Shown: piece by piece, positions 1 to 8,169 of the stretch
Numbering within the stretch: the first letter of the stretch is position 1
Layout of the letters: every line of letters starts with the position of its first letter
DNA from: Shewanella canadensis
GTDB taxonomy: Bacteria; Pseudomonadota; Gammaproteobacteria; Enterobacterales; Shewanellaceae
Length of the DNA: 64,000 nucleotides
Assembly (NCBI RefSeq): GCF_003966225.1
Contig: NZ_RXNU01000002.1
Coordinates: forward strand, 372,001 to 436,000
Direction: 5' to 3'
Translations under genes and position numbers: made by a program
Notes under the pieces: model-generated
Told to the model about the DNA's origin: nothing
What the model saw: the letters and a program-made list of their open reading frames with translations, nothing else
The model's database searches: none

Positions 1-25
1 ATCGACTTCAACCCGAGCCTCGTAC

Positions 26-85
26 TACGTGAGAATAGAGCTACGTGAAAACAGAGCGGCGTGAGAAGAGAGCCGCGTGAAACAG
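26..85. repeat. Imperfect 16 bp tandem repeat, 3.75 copies
   Basis: Units start at 26, 42, 58 and 74 with the pattern nnCGTGAgAAnAGAGC; the last unit is partial. It lies downstream of the terminator that ends the TetR-family gene and shows no coding potential. Its origin (slippage or remnant of a larger array) cannot be told from this window. Confidence 0.6.
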
Positions 86-114
86 ATTGCCAGCTGATAT
101 AAACAGATAACCAT

Positions 115-139
115 AAAAAAGGAGCCTCGGCTCCTTTTT
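115..139 (-). terminator. Intrinsic terminator of the TetR-family gene
   Basis: The hairpin GGAGCC-TC-GGCTCC at 121-134 is preceded by six A on the plus strand, giving a U-run for the leftward transcript, and followed by five T. It should therefore work in both directions. Confidence 0.75.
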
Positions 140-182
140 ATCTCTTAGACTTTTTATCTCTTAGACTTTTTATCTCATTGAC
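135..182. repeat. 16 bp tandem repeat, three copies
   Basis: Units at 135-150, 151-166 and 167-182; the first two are identical (TTTTTATCTCTTAGAC) and the third has one or two changes. It abuts the terminator hairpin and lies between it and the stop codon of the TetR-family gene. Confidence 0.75.
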
Positions 183-213
183 TGATGTCTTACATTCTAT
201 CTACACAACTCGA

Positions 214-693
214 CTAAGCCGCCTCGGCTTCTGCGGTTTGAGCAAGCAAGGCTACCGCGCTTCTCCCTAACAGATCACTGACAAGCTTTCCCCCTTCGTC
301 GCCCAGTTCTGACATTGCCGTTTCCCTGGTCTGACTGACCGCTCGAAATAGGGTGACTTCATTGCCGGAATAACCACACAAGCTAAAAAATAGTCTCAAT
401 ATAGCAGCATGGGTTGGTTGCGCTAACGCCGCCATCCAGGACTGTTCTAGCTGAGTTAAACCGGAGAAGTCTAACCCACGAATAAATAACCGGGCAATAT
501 TTGGGTCTAACCGGGTCAAAAAATCGACTTTACGTGGGAAGTGGTGACTAATGCCTGTCCTGCTTATCCCCGTCGCATCGGATAGGGTTGTGTATGACAT
601 CGGCTCATAGCCAAGAGTAAGGATCTGATTTAGCGCCTCGTCCAGAATTTGATTTATCGTTTGTTCAGTTTGAACTTTTGAGCGCTTAGCCAT
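214..693 (-). CDS. TetR/AcrR-family regulator, LuxT-like
   Basis: A 159-residue transcription factor. Residues 8-58 form a TetR-type helix-turn-helix, with the recognition segment around SDATGISRTGISHHFP followed by a lysine-rich turn. The N-terminus (MAKRSK) and the SYTTLS...GISRTGISHHFP stretch resemble, from memory, the Vibrio LuxT/SwrZ regulators, which act on quorum-sensing and motility genes; that is family resemblance only. The C-terminal ligand or dimer domain is short, ending in an alanine-rich tail. The start is supported by GGAGG nine bases upstream. The gene is monocistronic, ends at a clear terminator, and begins only 36 bp from a MITE-like element that may hold its promoter. Confidence 0.8.
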   Translation of the reverse strand: MAKRSKVQTEQTINQILDEALNQILTLGYEPMSYTTLSDATGISRTGISHHFPRKVDFLTRLDPNIARLFIRGLDFSGLTQLEQSWMAALAQPTHAAILRLFFSLCGYSGNEVTLFRAVSQTRETAMSELGDEGGKLVSDLLGRSAVALLAQTAEAEAA

Positions 694-729
694 TGCCGAT
701 CCTCCAATCTTATCGTTTATGATGCCTTA

Positions 730-992
730 TACCAATCAGTATAAAGATGTGATCGCTCAGCGAGAATTTAGCGCTTCTGAGGCAAGGCAACGAGTAAAGA
801 ACATAGTTGATCTACGTTCAAGCTCGTTAACACAGCATCGGATGCGCTAAAACTCGCCTGTTAGGCGTGTTTTTGGCTGCCTACTTCTGCGTTGAATGGC
901 CTTACAAGGGAACAACCATTCCATCATCCATTCGCCTTGAATTAGTTGCCAAAAAACACGCTGAGTAGATCACTTTCTTATACTGATTGGTA
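730..992. mobile_element. MITE-like palindromic element with 15 bp perfect terminal inverted repeats
   Basis: Both ends read inward as TACCAATCAGTATAA, then diverge but keep GTGATC and CTCAGCG. Flanks are TTA on each side, a possible target duplication. There is no open reading frame for a transposase, so the element would be non-autonomous. An inner inverted repeat (GCGTGTTTTTGGC at 865-877 against GCCAAAAAACACGC at 948-961) makes the right half fold on itself. It fills almost all of the 385 bp gap between the metallopeptidase and TetR genes. A lone end-like copy with one mismatch occurs near 46247. Confidence 0.7.
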
Positions 993-1078
993 TTATATGC
1001 TATCAAAACAGGTTGGAGATTTCTTCAGTAAGGTGATGCATATACTGAATTTCTGACTCTCGTTCAGCAAAGGTTCAG

Positions 1079-1954
1079 CTAAAGTTCAGCTTGTTCACTC
1101 TGTTTCTCGGGCAAAACGTCATTGCCCGCCAACATCCTTTGCTCTCGCAACCAATGTTGGGCCGCATCCTCGCCCAACAGCTTAATCAGAGTTGGCTCGA
1201 GATAGTGCCCTAAATCAGGTTTTCGCCAAAACATATAGTTAGGTAACGGCTGAAGCACTTGGGTACTAAAGGTGCGATGGAGCAAGCTGGAAAACTCGGC
1301 GAGGCTATCGGGCTCAAGAAGTGCCAATTGGGGGAGGATATCGACCATCAAATCACTGAATGTCTCGAATGCCATCAACTCCTGAAGCGTATATCGGCTC
1401 AGTAGCTGGGACAGTACCGGCACCGTCCAGTGCGACATAGCTGTCACATTCTGCATCACATCGATGTTTCTTCGATGATATTGCTGCCAAATAAGCCCTA
1501 AGCTTCCTGTCTCTCGCGCCACTCGCCAGGCCAGATAACAGTCTGCCAGCCATTCATGCATGTATGGCGTAAGTTCATCAATTAAACCACTATCCAGCAG
1601 CTCCTTGGCCTCCAAATGACCCATTTCATGCCACAAGGTTAACTGATGCTGGTTTTCAAGATTAAAAGAGACAATAGAGCCGGACAAATTGACAGAGAGT
1701 GACTCGGGAATGTTCTCGGGCGAGGTAAGAATCAATCCGGCGATAGACCTGTCTTCAACCGCCATCACCATGGCGCCTCTTTGGCCCAATAATTGATTAA
1801 ATTCAGAGAAGTTAGCAGGTAATTGGTGGCGAACAGATGAGGGTAACTGATCTAAACACGATTGAAGTGACTGTAGGTCACATATCATCGCCTGCTTTGA
1901 ACCGATATCGGTCCAAAGCAAGCTAACACTCAGCGCAAGCGCTGAACAGATCAC
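1079..1954 (-). CDS. Predicted zinc metallopeptidase (HEMGH), function unknown
   Basis: A 291-residue protein with a hydrophobic N-terminus resembling a signal peptide (about residues 1-22). The gluzincin signature HEMGH lies near residue 109 and is followed by [11 protein letters not shown] about 22 residues later. That arrangement, a downstream Glu with A-D, recalls the IrrE/ImmA-like zincins, so E of HEWLAD may be the third zinc ligand. The rest matches no family I recognise. The start is GTG, sharing GTGA with the hldE stop, so translation is probably coupled to hldE and the two genes form one leftward transcript. Substrate is unknown; an envelope or LPS quality-control role would be a guess from its neighbour. 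Confidence 0.65.
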   Translation of the reverse strand: MICSALALSVSLLWTDIGSKQAMICDLQSLQSCLDQLPSSVRHQLPANFSEFNQLLGQRGAMVMAVEDRSIAGLILTSPENIPESLSVNLSGSIVSFNLENQHQLTLWHEMGHLEAKELLDSGLIDELTPYMHEWLADCYLAWRVARETGSLGLIWQQYHRRNIDVMQNVTAMSHWTVPVLSQLLSRYTLQELMAFETFSDLMVDILPQLALLEPDSLAEFSSLLHRTFSTQVLQPLPNYMFWRKPDLGHYLEPTLIKLLGEDAAQHWLREQRMLAGNDVLPEKQSEQAEL

Positions 1955-3381
1955 TGATTAGCCATGATATTTTCTATAATCGACGTCGTCGAAATGCCAT
2001 CTTCAAAGCCCAGGACTTTCACGGAACCACCGGCGGCAATCACCTCTTTACCACCCGCAATATCCTCAACATTGTAATCTCCGCCTTTCACCAGCAGATC
2101 CGGCAATAGTCTGGAAATAATACGCTGCGGAGTATCTTCGGTGAATGGTACCACCCAATCAACCGAGGCCAAGCCAGCTAAAACGGCCATACGACGATCC
2201 GACTGATTAACCGGACGCCCTTCACCCTTGAGGCGTTTAACTGAATCGTCATCATTCACGGCAACAATCAATCTGTCACCTAACTCTCTGGCTTGTTTAA
2301 GGTAACTCACATGCCCTGCATGTAAGATATCGAAACAACCATTGGTCATCACAACCCGTTCGCCGCGAAGTCTCGCTTGCTCAAGGGCATAAACCAGCTG
2401 ATCTTCGCTGACCGCGCCAAAGCCAGACTCGCCGTGATTAAGCGACAGCGCTTTAATCAATTCAATTCGACTTACCGTTGAAGTCCCTAATTTAGCGACG
2501 ACGATACCGGCTGCGGCATTGGCGATAGCACAAGCCTGAGGCAGGTCGCTCCCCGCCGCTAAAGAGGTTGCAAGCGCTGAGATAACGGTATCACCTGCAC
2601 CGGTCACATCGTAGACTTCACGTGCCACGGTAGGAATATGCAGCTCGGGAGCGTCGGCGGTAATTAAAGTCATCCCTTTTTCAGAGCGGGTCACTAAGAT
2701 AGCCTCGATATCAAATTCGCTAAGCAGGGCTTGTGCCTTTTCAACCAACTCGGCTTCTGAAGAGACGCTACCGACAACCTCTTCAAATTCACTCATATTG
2801 GGAGTGATTAACGACGCACCACGGTAGCGGGAAAAGTCACTCCCTTTAGGGTCTACCAGCACCTTAACGCCTTTGGCTTTAGCCTTCTGAATAAACTCTT
2901 GAGGCTGAGTGATCGCCCCCTTCGCATAATCTGACAGCACAACCACCGCCACATTATCCAGTGCAGATTCAGACTGAGCCAGTAATGCCTTACTCTCATC
3001 CTCAGGGTAAGCCTCTTCAAAATCCAAGCGGATAAGCTGCTGATTTCTGGACATAACCCTGAGCTTAGTGATGGTAGGCTTACCCTCTACACAATGCCAT
3101 TTAGGCTCGACACCCAAGGCCTGAATGCCGGTAGTGAGTGCATCTGCGGCCTCATCTTTGCCAACGATACCAGCAAGACTCACCTGGCCACCTAAGGTTG
3201 CCACGTTGAGCGCTACGTTGGCCGCCCCACCAGGTCTGTCCTCGATCTGTGAGATCTTAACCACAGGCACAGGCGCTTCAGGCGAAATGCGGCCGGTAGG
3301 GCCTGTCCAGTAACGGTCTAACATCACATCACCGACAACTAACACCTTTGCTTTTTCAAAAGCTGGTAGAGAAACCTTCAT
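1951..3381 (-). CDS. hldE: Bifunctional heptose-7-phosphate kinase / heptose-1-phosphate adenylyltransferase
   Basis: A 476-residue cytoplasmic enzyme that makes ADP-heptose for the LPS inner core. The N-terminal PfkB/ribokinase domain (about 1-318) shows GGAANVALN and the catalytic DVTGAGDT motif. The C-terminal nucleotidyltransferase domain (about 340-476) shows [12 protein letters not shown] with the HxGH motif. The start is the ATG at 3381: the protein from here begins [18 protein letters not shown], an AAGAG sits at normal spacing, and the total matches the family length. An in-frame extension upstream looks non-coding. It is divergent from lpxL, which also serves LPS synthesis; the 159 bp between them should hold both promoters. 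Confidence 0.95.
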   Translation of the reverse strand: MKVSLPAFEKAKVLVVGDVMLDRYWTGPTGRISPEAPVPVVKISQIEDRPGGAANVALNVATLGGQVSLAGIVGKDEAADALTTGIQALGVEPKWHCVEGKPTITKLRVMSRNQQLIRLDFEEAYPEDESKALLAQSESALDNVAVVVLSDYAKGAITQPQEFIQKAKAKGVKVLVDPKGSDFSRYRGASLITPNMSEFEEVVGSVSSEAELVEKAQALLSEFDIEAILVTRSEKGMTLITADAPELHIPTVAREVYDVTGAGDTVISALATSLAAGSDLPQACAIANAAAGIVVAKLGTSTVSRIELIKALSLNHGESGFGAVSEDQLVYALEQARLRGERVVMTNGCFDILHAGHVSYLKQARELGDRLIVAVNDDDSVKRLKGEGRPVNQSDRRMAVLAGLASVDWVVPFTEDTPQRIISRLLPDLLVKGGDYNVEDIAGGKEVIAAGGSVKVLGFEDGISTTSIIENIMANQ

Positions 3382-3540
3382 AACACTCTTATCTTTTTCA
3401 AAAATTAATGACCGATTGTACCTAATTTTGCCATTAACTAACAGGCACAGATAGGAGTGACAATAGCCGATCATTTTCCCACTTTTTGGTGTTAATTTAC
3501 GTTAGAATACCCCCTTACTTTCCAATTTTTCGAGTTTACC

Positions 3541-4464
3541 GTGGTAGAGAAAGCCCAATTTTCAGCGCATTTATATCACCCCAAATACTGGCTGCTTTGG
3601 TTCGGTGTCGCTTTGATGCGCCTCACTCAACTCCTCCCGCTTCAGATACAGATGAAGCTGGGCGCCATGATAGGCAGATTGGCTAAGACCCTTATGGGCA
3701 GAAGGGTCAATACGGCCAAGCGAAACCTGGAACTGTGCTTCCCAAAAATGACAGTCGAAGAGCAACAGAGCTTACTCAAGCGTAACTTCGAAGAGACGGG
3801 TAAGGCTATTTTCGACACCATCAATGCCTGGTGGTGGTCGGATGAAAAGGTTCAACGTCATATGACCATCAAGGGTCAGGAGCATGTGGAACAGACCCTC
3901 AATGACGGCCACGGCGTTATTCTGTTTGCGGTCCACTGCCTGCCACTCGAGATGGGAGCCAGAATCTTCGGTCAGTTCCAACCCGGAGTTGGCGTCTACC
4001 GCCCTCACGATAATCCCGTGATGGAGTACCTGCAGGTTAAGGGTCGCCTTCGTTCGAATAAGGCCTTAGTCTCCAAGCGAGATCTGCGAAAAATGGTACG
4101 CTGCCTACGTAACCCGGATGTGATCTGGTATACCGCAGATCAGGATTTCGGACGCTCAAGTGCCACCTTTATTCCCTTTTTCGCCATGCCTGAGGCCGCG
4201 ACCATCACAGGTGCAACGACCCTGGCACGTCTGGGCAAGGCCAAGGTGCTGCCTTTCAGCGTCGTGCGAAATGCCGATGATAAGGGCTACAACATAGAGA
4301 TACTCCCTCCACTGGACAACTTCCCCGGCGAAGATGAGATAGCCGATGCTAAACGTGGCAACGGGATTATCGAACAGATAATCATGCGTAACCCCAGTCA
4401 ATATATGTGGCTCCACCGCAGGTTTAAGACTCGTCCTAATAAGGACGACCCATCGGTGTATTAA
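3541..4464 (+). CDS. lpxL: Lipid A lauroyl-type acyltransferase (LpxL/HtrB family)
   Basis: A 307-residue inner-membrane acyltransferase that transfers a secondary acyl chain from acyl-ACP to Kdo2-lipid IVA. An N-terminal membrane segment (about 17-36) precedes the catalytic HX4E motif, HCLPLE, near residue 132. The family block YTADQDFG is also present and the length equals E. coli LpxL (about 306). The start codon is GTG. The choice of LpxL over LpxM rests on length and overall look and is not certain. The gene is followed by a strong terminator and appears monocistronic. Confidence 0.88.
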   Translation: MVEKAQFSAHLYHPKYWLLWFGVALMRLTQLLPLQIQMKLGAMIGRLAKTLMGRRVNTAKRNLELCFPKMTVEEQQSLLKRNFEETGKAIFDTINAWWWSDEKVQRHMTIKGQEHVEQTLNDGHGVILFAVHCLPLEMGARIFGQFQPGVGVYRPHDNPVMEYLQVKGRLRSNKALVSKRDLRKMVRCLRNPDVIWYTADQDFGRSSATFIPFFAMPEAATITGATTLARLGKAKVLPFSVVRNADDKGYNIEILPPLDNFPGEDEIADAKRGNGIIEQIIMRNPSQYMWLHRRFKTRPNKDDPSVY

Positions 4465-4481
4465 TCGCTGTTAGCGATACC

Positions 4482-4511
4482 AGCCCCGGAATTTATTCCG
4501 GGGCTTTTTTG
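4482..4511 (+). terminator. Intrinsic terminator after lpxL
   Basis: Stem AGCCCCGGA (4482-4490) pairs with TCCGGGGCT (4497-4505), a 6-base loop, followed by a run of T. Confidence 0.9.
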
Positions 4512-4529
4512 TGACCTTGTTGTTATTGG

Positions 4530-4806
4530 CAAGTGTATTGGAGGTCTTACCTTCATTGGTATTTATCACCTCGTACGGGTCACCTTCGAATGAAGGTGGA
4601 TTACATTTTTTGCTATGGTTCATTGATATTGGGTGAGCTATAGGATAGTTAACCTTTATGGTTATCTATCGCTTCCAGCGAGGGGATGTGCAGATACTTC
4701 TGTGAGTCGCCGCGAGCACTTCCCTGTGGGCTTCGGTTTCAGGGATGAAACCGCAGAGCGTATAGGGACATATTTATAGCGTTCCACAGAAGTAGCTACA
4801 TCTGCT
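4530..4806. repeat. Hairpin-rich non-coding repeat region
   Basis: This fills most of the 410 bp gap between lpxL and apbE and has no credible gene. It contains CACCTTC-GAAT-GAAGGTG, the palindrome GGTTTCA-GGGA-TGAAACC (4735-4752), and outer inverted arms AGATACTTCTGTG (4692-4704) against CACAGAAGTA (4785-4794). The stretch around 4654-4681 (ACCTTTATGGTTATCTATCGC) closely matches one near 57094-57121, so the region belongs to a dispersed family. I cannot assign a function. Confidence 0.55.
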
Positions 4807-4874
4807 CTTGCTGCTAGCAATATGGTGATAAGCAAGATTAAAGTTTTACCATTAAGATACTTTAAATCTTGATG

Positions 4875-5789
4875 CTATCTGAAACACTTAAACTCTACTT
4901 CCTGTTCGCTGAGGAAGACTTCGGCTTTTTCGCCTTCAAGCATGGCCATGGTGGCCAGCATACCGGCGGTGACGCAGTTGGGGGCGAGGACGGTGACCGA
5001 ACGTGGTGCCTTGAGCACAGGGTAGCCGGTTCTGGGATCGATGATATGACCGAAACGTTTCCCATCCTTTTCGATAAAACGTCGGGTATCACCACTGGTG
5101 GCCAGTGCGCCTTGACGAATTTCCAGCAGCGCCGCAGCGCTGTCGAGTCGTTGTGGATTCTCGATCCCCACTTGCCAGGGCTCATTACTCGCCCCTTTAG
5201 ATATCGGGCAGGCGATATCACCACCAAAGTTAACCAGCACCGAAATAGCGGGCCACTGCTCAGCAAGCAGATAAGCCACTCTATCGACGGCGTACTCTTT
5301 CGCTATACCGCCAAAATCGAGGGACATGCCGGCGGGAAACTGCAGTTGATGCTCATTAAAGCTCACCTTAGAGAAATCGACTAACGCCCTCGCCTGCTCG
5401 ATATCCGCAGCTTTGGGGATCTCACCACCATCGAACCGCCACAGTTTCATTAGGGGTCCGGCGCTGATATCGAATCGACCATCACTGAGCTGATGACACT
5501 GGTGGGCAAACTGCAGCAGACTCGCTGTTTCGGCATCGATGGGAGAGGCCTTCCCCGCTGCATGATTAATCTGCCACAGGGGGTTACCCTCGATGAAGCG
5601 ACTGAACTTCTGTTCTATACGACGGGCCTCGTCGGTCGCCAACGCCATCATGGCACGCGTAATATTTTCATCTTGGGTAGCGATCAATAACTCACAGGGA
5701 CTCGCCATCGCGCGGAACGAACCTAAATGTCCCCAGCTACGACGACTCAACTCAAAACCGGATGATGCTCTTTGCTGTTGAATACTCAT
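4875..5789 (-). CDS. apbE: ApbE-family FAD:protein FMN transferase
   Basis: A 304-residue ApbE-family protein, which uses FAD to attach FMN covalently to a Thr/Ser of a target flavoprotein. Motifs seen are SRFIEGNPLWQIN, SDGRFDISAGPLMKLWRF, the SLDFGGIAKEYAVDR block, LVNFGGDI and the HIIDPRTGYPV metal/FAD-binding segment. There is no lipobox or clear signal peptide, unlike many periplasmic ApbE proteins, so its compartment is unsure. It is the last gene of a four-gene operon with DUF3570, DUF4266 and a TlpA-like thioredoxin, 25 bp after DUF3570. No candidate flavoprotein target lies in the operon. Confidence 0.9.
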   Translation of the reverse strand: MSIQQQRASSGFELSRRSWGHLGSFRAMASPCELLIATQDENITRAMMALATDEARRIEQKFSRFIEGNPLWQINHAAGKASPIDAETASLLQFAHQCHQLSDGRFDISAGPLMKLWRFDGGEIPKAADIEQARALVDFSKVSFNEHQLQFPAGMSLDFGGIAKEYAVDRVAYLLAEQWPAISVLVNFGGDIACPISKGASNEPWQVGIENPQRLDSAAALLEIRQGALATSGDTRRFIEKDGKRFGHIIDPRTGYPVLKAPRSVTVLAPNCVTAGMLATMAMLEGEKAEVFLSEQEVEFKCFR

Positions 5790-5814
5790 GCTCCCGCTTT
5801 CAATTTCGCACTTT

Positions 5815-7113
5815 TTAAAAAGAGTAACTCACCTGTGCAATAATCGCTTTCACCTCGGGAAACAGATCGTGATCTTGCAACTGCCCGACTAGATCAAAGC
5901 CATTATTCTCAGGGTTTTGTTGGTAATACTCCAGTCGATAGCTCATCTCATGACCGCCGGAGAGACGCTGCCCAAACTTGAGCCCCAAAGTATAACTGGT
6001 CATATCACCGATACGGTAGTCGGCACTGGCATATTCGGGAAGAGGTTCGCCGGTCATCAGGAAGGGGCGATAAAAATTGGCGGCTTGTTGCTGATAATAT
6101 CTCAGGTGCACCTGCCCATAGAAGCGCCCACTGAAATAGTAGCGGTAATGGGTCTCCAGAGTATGAGAGTTCAGGTCCCAATCATCGGTAGTGTAACGGT
6201 AGGAAAAATCGACAACGCCCGCATCCAGCGCCCCTTTCGTCATCATATAGAAGCTGTGTTTGAGACGAGAATCCGGGCGATTCTCATACAGATAACCCTG
6301 TGTTGTCCCGGTATCATCGACCTGACTCAATATTTTATAGGGATCAGTCATATAACCCGATACGCTGGACAGGCCGTAGTTTGCCTGAAACAGCCACCTG
6401 CGGCTCAGTACCTGAGTGACACTCAACATCATATCCATGGTTTTCTTATCTTCCGAGCCCTCCATGCGAGTCTGATCGAACGCCGCTCTATACTCCTCCT
6501 CGGTGTCATAATCGCCTCTGAGTACCATGGAAGAGAGAGCCACGGGTCTGCCACCGACCGGATCGACGTTATCTAAGGTATAGGCCCCCGATAACACCAG
6601 TGTGGTGTTGTCTTTATTGAAGCTGCGCTCTACCCCAGCATTGAGACCCAGAGAAAAATAATCAAACTCCTTAGAGCCATTCACACCCACATTGGTTTTC
6701 CATACCGGAGAGAGAATTTCCGCCCAGTTGGCGCTTGCCTGCACCCGGGTATCATGGAAGGTATCATCGAGAGGCGTTTCACCTGGGGCGGTTTGATATT
6801 GACCATCACCGGAGGGACGAGTAAAGGTTTGAGTTTCTGCTTGGGCGACGGCACCGGATGCCGATGCGCCGGTCAAACTATCCACTACCAGCTTCATATC
6901 CAGCAGAGACTCATCGCCAAACGCCTTCTGCACGTTACCGATAGCTTCAACGGCTTGCACTCTATCTTCCTCACCGTAGTACATGATGGCGGCATCGACT
7001 TTCCAGTCATCCAACGCCTCTTCACCGGCTTGAACCTGAGCGCTATGACCAAGCAGGCTACAGCTGGCAATCGCTAATGCTGTAGATATCTTTGGTCTGT
7101 TTTTTAATTGCAT
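5815..7113 (-). CDS. DUF3570 outer-membrane beta-barrel protein
   Basis: A 432-residue protein with a signal peptide (cleavage probably after QVQA, near residue 29). Alternating-residue strands run throughout, and the C-terminal QVSYSF ends in Phe, typical of Bam-inserted barrels. It matches my knowledge of DUF3570, a family of unknown function usually beside DUF4266 and ApbE genes. Its ATG lies inside the last codons of the DUF4266 gene (10-base overlap), so translation is very likely coupled. Context suggests export or surface display of whatever the operon makes or modifies. Confidence 0.8.
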   Translation of the reverse strand: MQLKNRPKISTALAIASCSLLGHSAQVQAGEEALDDWKVDAAIMYYGEEDRVQAVEAIGNVQKAFGDESLLDMKLVVDSLTGASASGAVAQAETQTFTRPSGDGQYQTAPGETPLDDTFHDTRVQASANWAEILSPVWKTNVGVNGSKEFDYFSLGLNAGVERSFNKDNTTLVLSGAYTLDNVDPVGGRPVALSSMVLRGDYDTEEEYRAAFDQTRMEGSEDKKTMDMMLSVTQVLSRRWLFQANYGLSSVSGYMTDPYKILSQVDDTGTTQGYLYENRPDSRLKHSFYMMTKGALDAGVVDFSYRYTTDDWDLNSHTLETHYRYYFSGRFYGQVHLRYYQQQAANFYRPFLMTGEPLPEYASADYRIGDMTSYTLGLKFGQRLSGGHEMSYRLEYYQQNPENNGFDLVGQLQDHDLFPEVKAIIAQVSYSF

Positions 7114-7319
7114 CCGCAGCCCCCTCCCGCTAACGAGCGACCACCACTGCTGCCCTCTTTACTGAAATAGATATGGTCATCGAGTGCCAGATCTAATTTT
7201 TCACTGTCCAGCGCCATGTCGGCTCTGGCCAGCTGATCTTTCTCCCATGGCTCGACACCGAGACTCGAACAAGCGGATAAACTGATAGCAATCACAATAG
7301 ATATGATGGTTCGATTCAT
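7104..7319 (-). CDS. DUF4266 small lipoprotein with GGGCGCN tail
   Basis: A 71-residue lipoprotein. The signal ends in LSAC, giving a lipidated Cys near residue 17. The mature part has VEPWEKDQLARADMAL, then HIYFSKEGSSGG, and ends in the glycine/cysteine tail GGGCGCN. That layout fits the DUF4266 family as I know it. The strongly conserved Cys-Gly end resembles a modification or metal-binding site, or the core of a modified peptide; this is inference. The gene starts 3 bp after the thioredoxin gene and overlaps the DUF3570 start, so all four genes are tightly linked. Confidence 0.8.
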   Translation of the reverse strand: MNRTIISIVIAISLSACSSLGVEPWEKDQLARADMALDSEKLDLALDDHIYFSKEGSSGGRSLAGGGCGCN

Positions 7320-7322
7320 GGG

Positions 7323-7790
7323 TTACTCCTTCAGCAGTTCGACTATTTCATTCTCATAACCTGCAGATTTTTCTTCAAAAAAACCCAGGTGCGTTTGTAC
7401 TAATTCTCCCTGACGATTGAAGATATAACTGCTCGGCATACCTTGCAGATCAAACTGGCTGGCGACATCGGCTTCGGGATCAAACCTGATATGAAAATCG
7501 GCGGGTAATTTTGATAAAAACTTCTCAGCTAATGCCCTGTCTTCATCTAAGTTAATGGCAACAATAGCCAATCCCTGTTGCTGATATTTTTGATGCATTG
7601 CATTCATCCAGGGAAAAGACTTACGACAGGGCCCACACCAGGAGGCCCAAAAATCCAGGTATACCACCTTCCCCTTAAACTCACTCAAGCTGACCAATTC
7701 GCCTTGAAAATTTTGTACCTGGTAGTCCAACGAAGGCGCGGCACTTAAGCTCCACGTCATAAAACTCAGCAACAGCAATAGTTTTCTCAT
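7323..7790 (-). CDS. TlpA/ResA-like periplasmic thioredoxin
   Basis: A 155-residue exported thiol-disulfide oxidoreductase. A signal peptide (about 1-17) precedes a thioredoxin fold with WASWCGPC near residues 48-55 and the cis-Pro segment GMPSSYIF. This is the AhpC/TSA-Redoxin type used for cysteine reduction in the periplasm. AGGAG sits just ahead of the ATG. As first gene of the operon with the Cys-rich DUF4266 lipoprotein, it probably keeps the GCGC cysteines reduced; that role is inferred from context only. Confidence 0.88.
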   Translation of the reverse strand: MRKLLLLLSFMTWSLSAAPSLDYQVQNFQGELVSLSEFKGKVVYLDFWASWCGPCRKSFPWMNAMHQKYQQQGLAIVAINLDEDRALAEKFLSKLPADFHIRFDPEADVASQFDLQGMPSSYIFNRQGELVQTHLGFFEEKSAGYENEIVELLKE

Positions 7791-8169
7791 TATAGCTCCT
7801 GACTTATTGCCACCATTAATTCGTTAACCAAATCGACACATAACGAACACATTAGTCTCACTCTAATCCGCTATCGTTAAAATTGAAATCAACCTTAGGA
7901 TAAAATGGGTAATTTCAATGAAATATGCACCGTCTGCACGAGTATCTACATCTTTTTTTAGCCTAACCCAGAAAATGCTGAAGAAATGTCAACGCGAATT
8001 TAACATTTAATGAGCGGTGGGGAAGGTTTATAGCTGGGGAGAAGTGATGGGCAGACTCTTGCGGCACACTCAAGTTTAAGTATGCACGCATCTCGAACTA
8101 CATTGAGTGAGTCTGAAGGATTCGTTTTATTGCAATGACCTATAATGAACTACAGTGAAGAGATCGAAA
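7791..8169. other. Intergenic region upstream of the thioredoxin operon
   Basis: A 379 bp gap that must contain the promoter of the leftward operon and the 3' end of the fliB-like transcript. The one structure seen is a spaced inverted repeat, ATTGAAAT (7882-7889) and ATTTCAAT (7912-7919), about three helical turns apart; it could be an operator. No gene, RNA or clear terminator was found. Confidence 0.35.

Noticed and set aside
3486..3686. Short rightward frame overlapping the start of lpxL
   Set aside because: It is out of frame with lpxL and has no family resemblance or ribosome site.
4869..5384. 171-codon rightward open frame inside apbE
   Set aside because: Antisense to conserved ApbE motifs; no independent support.
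5917..6576. 219-codon rightward open frame inside the DUF3570 gene
   Set aside because: Antisense to a clear beta-barrel gene with signal peptide and operon context; the composition reflects the complementary strand.
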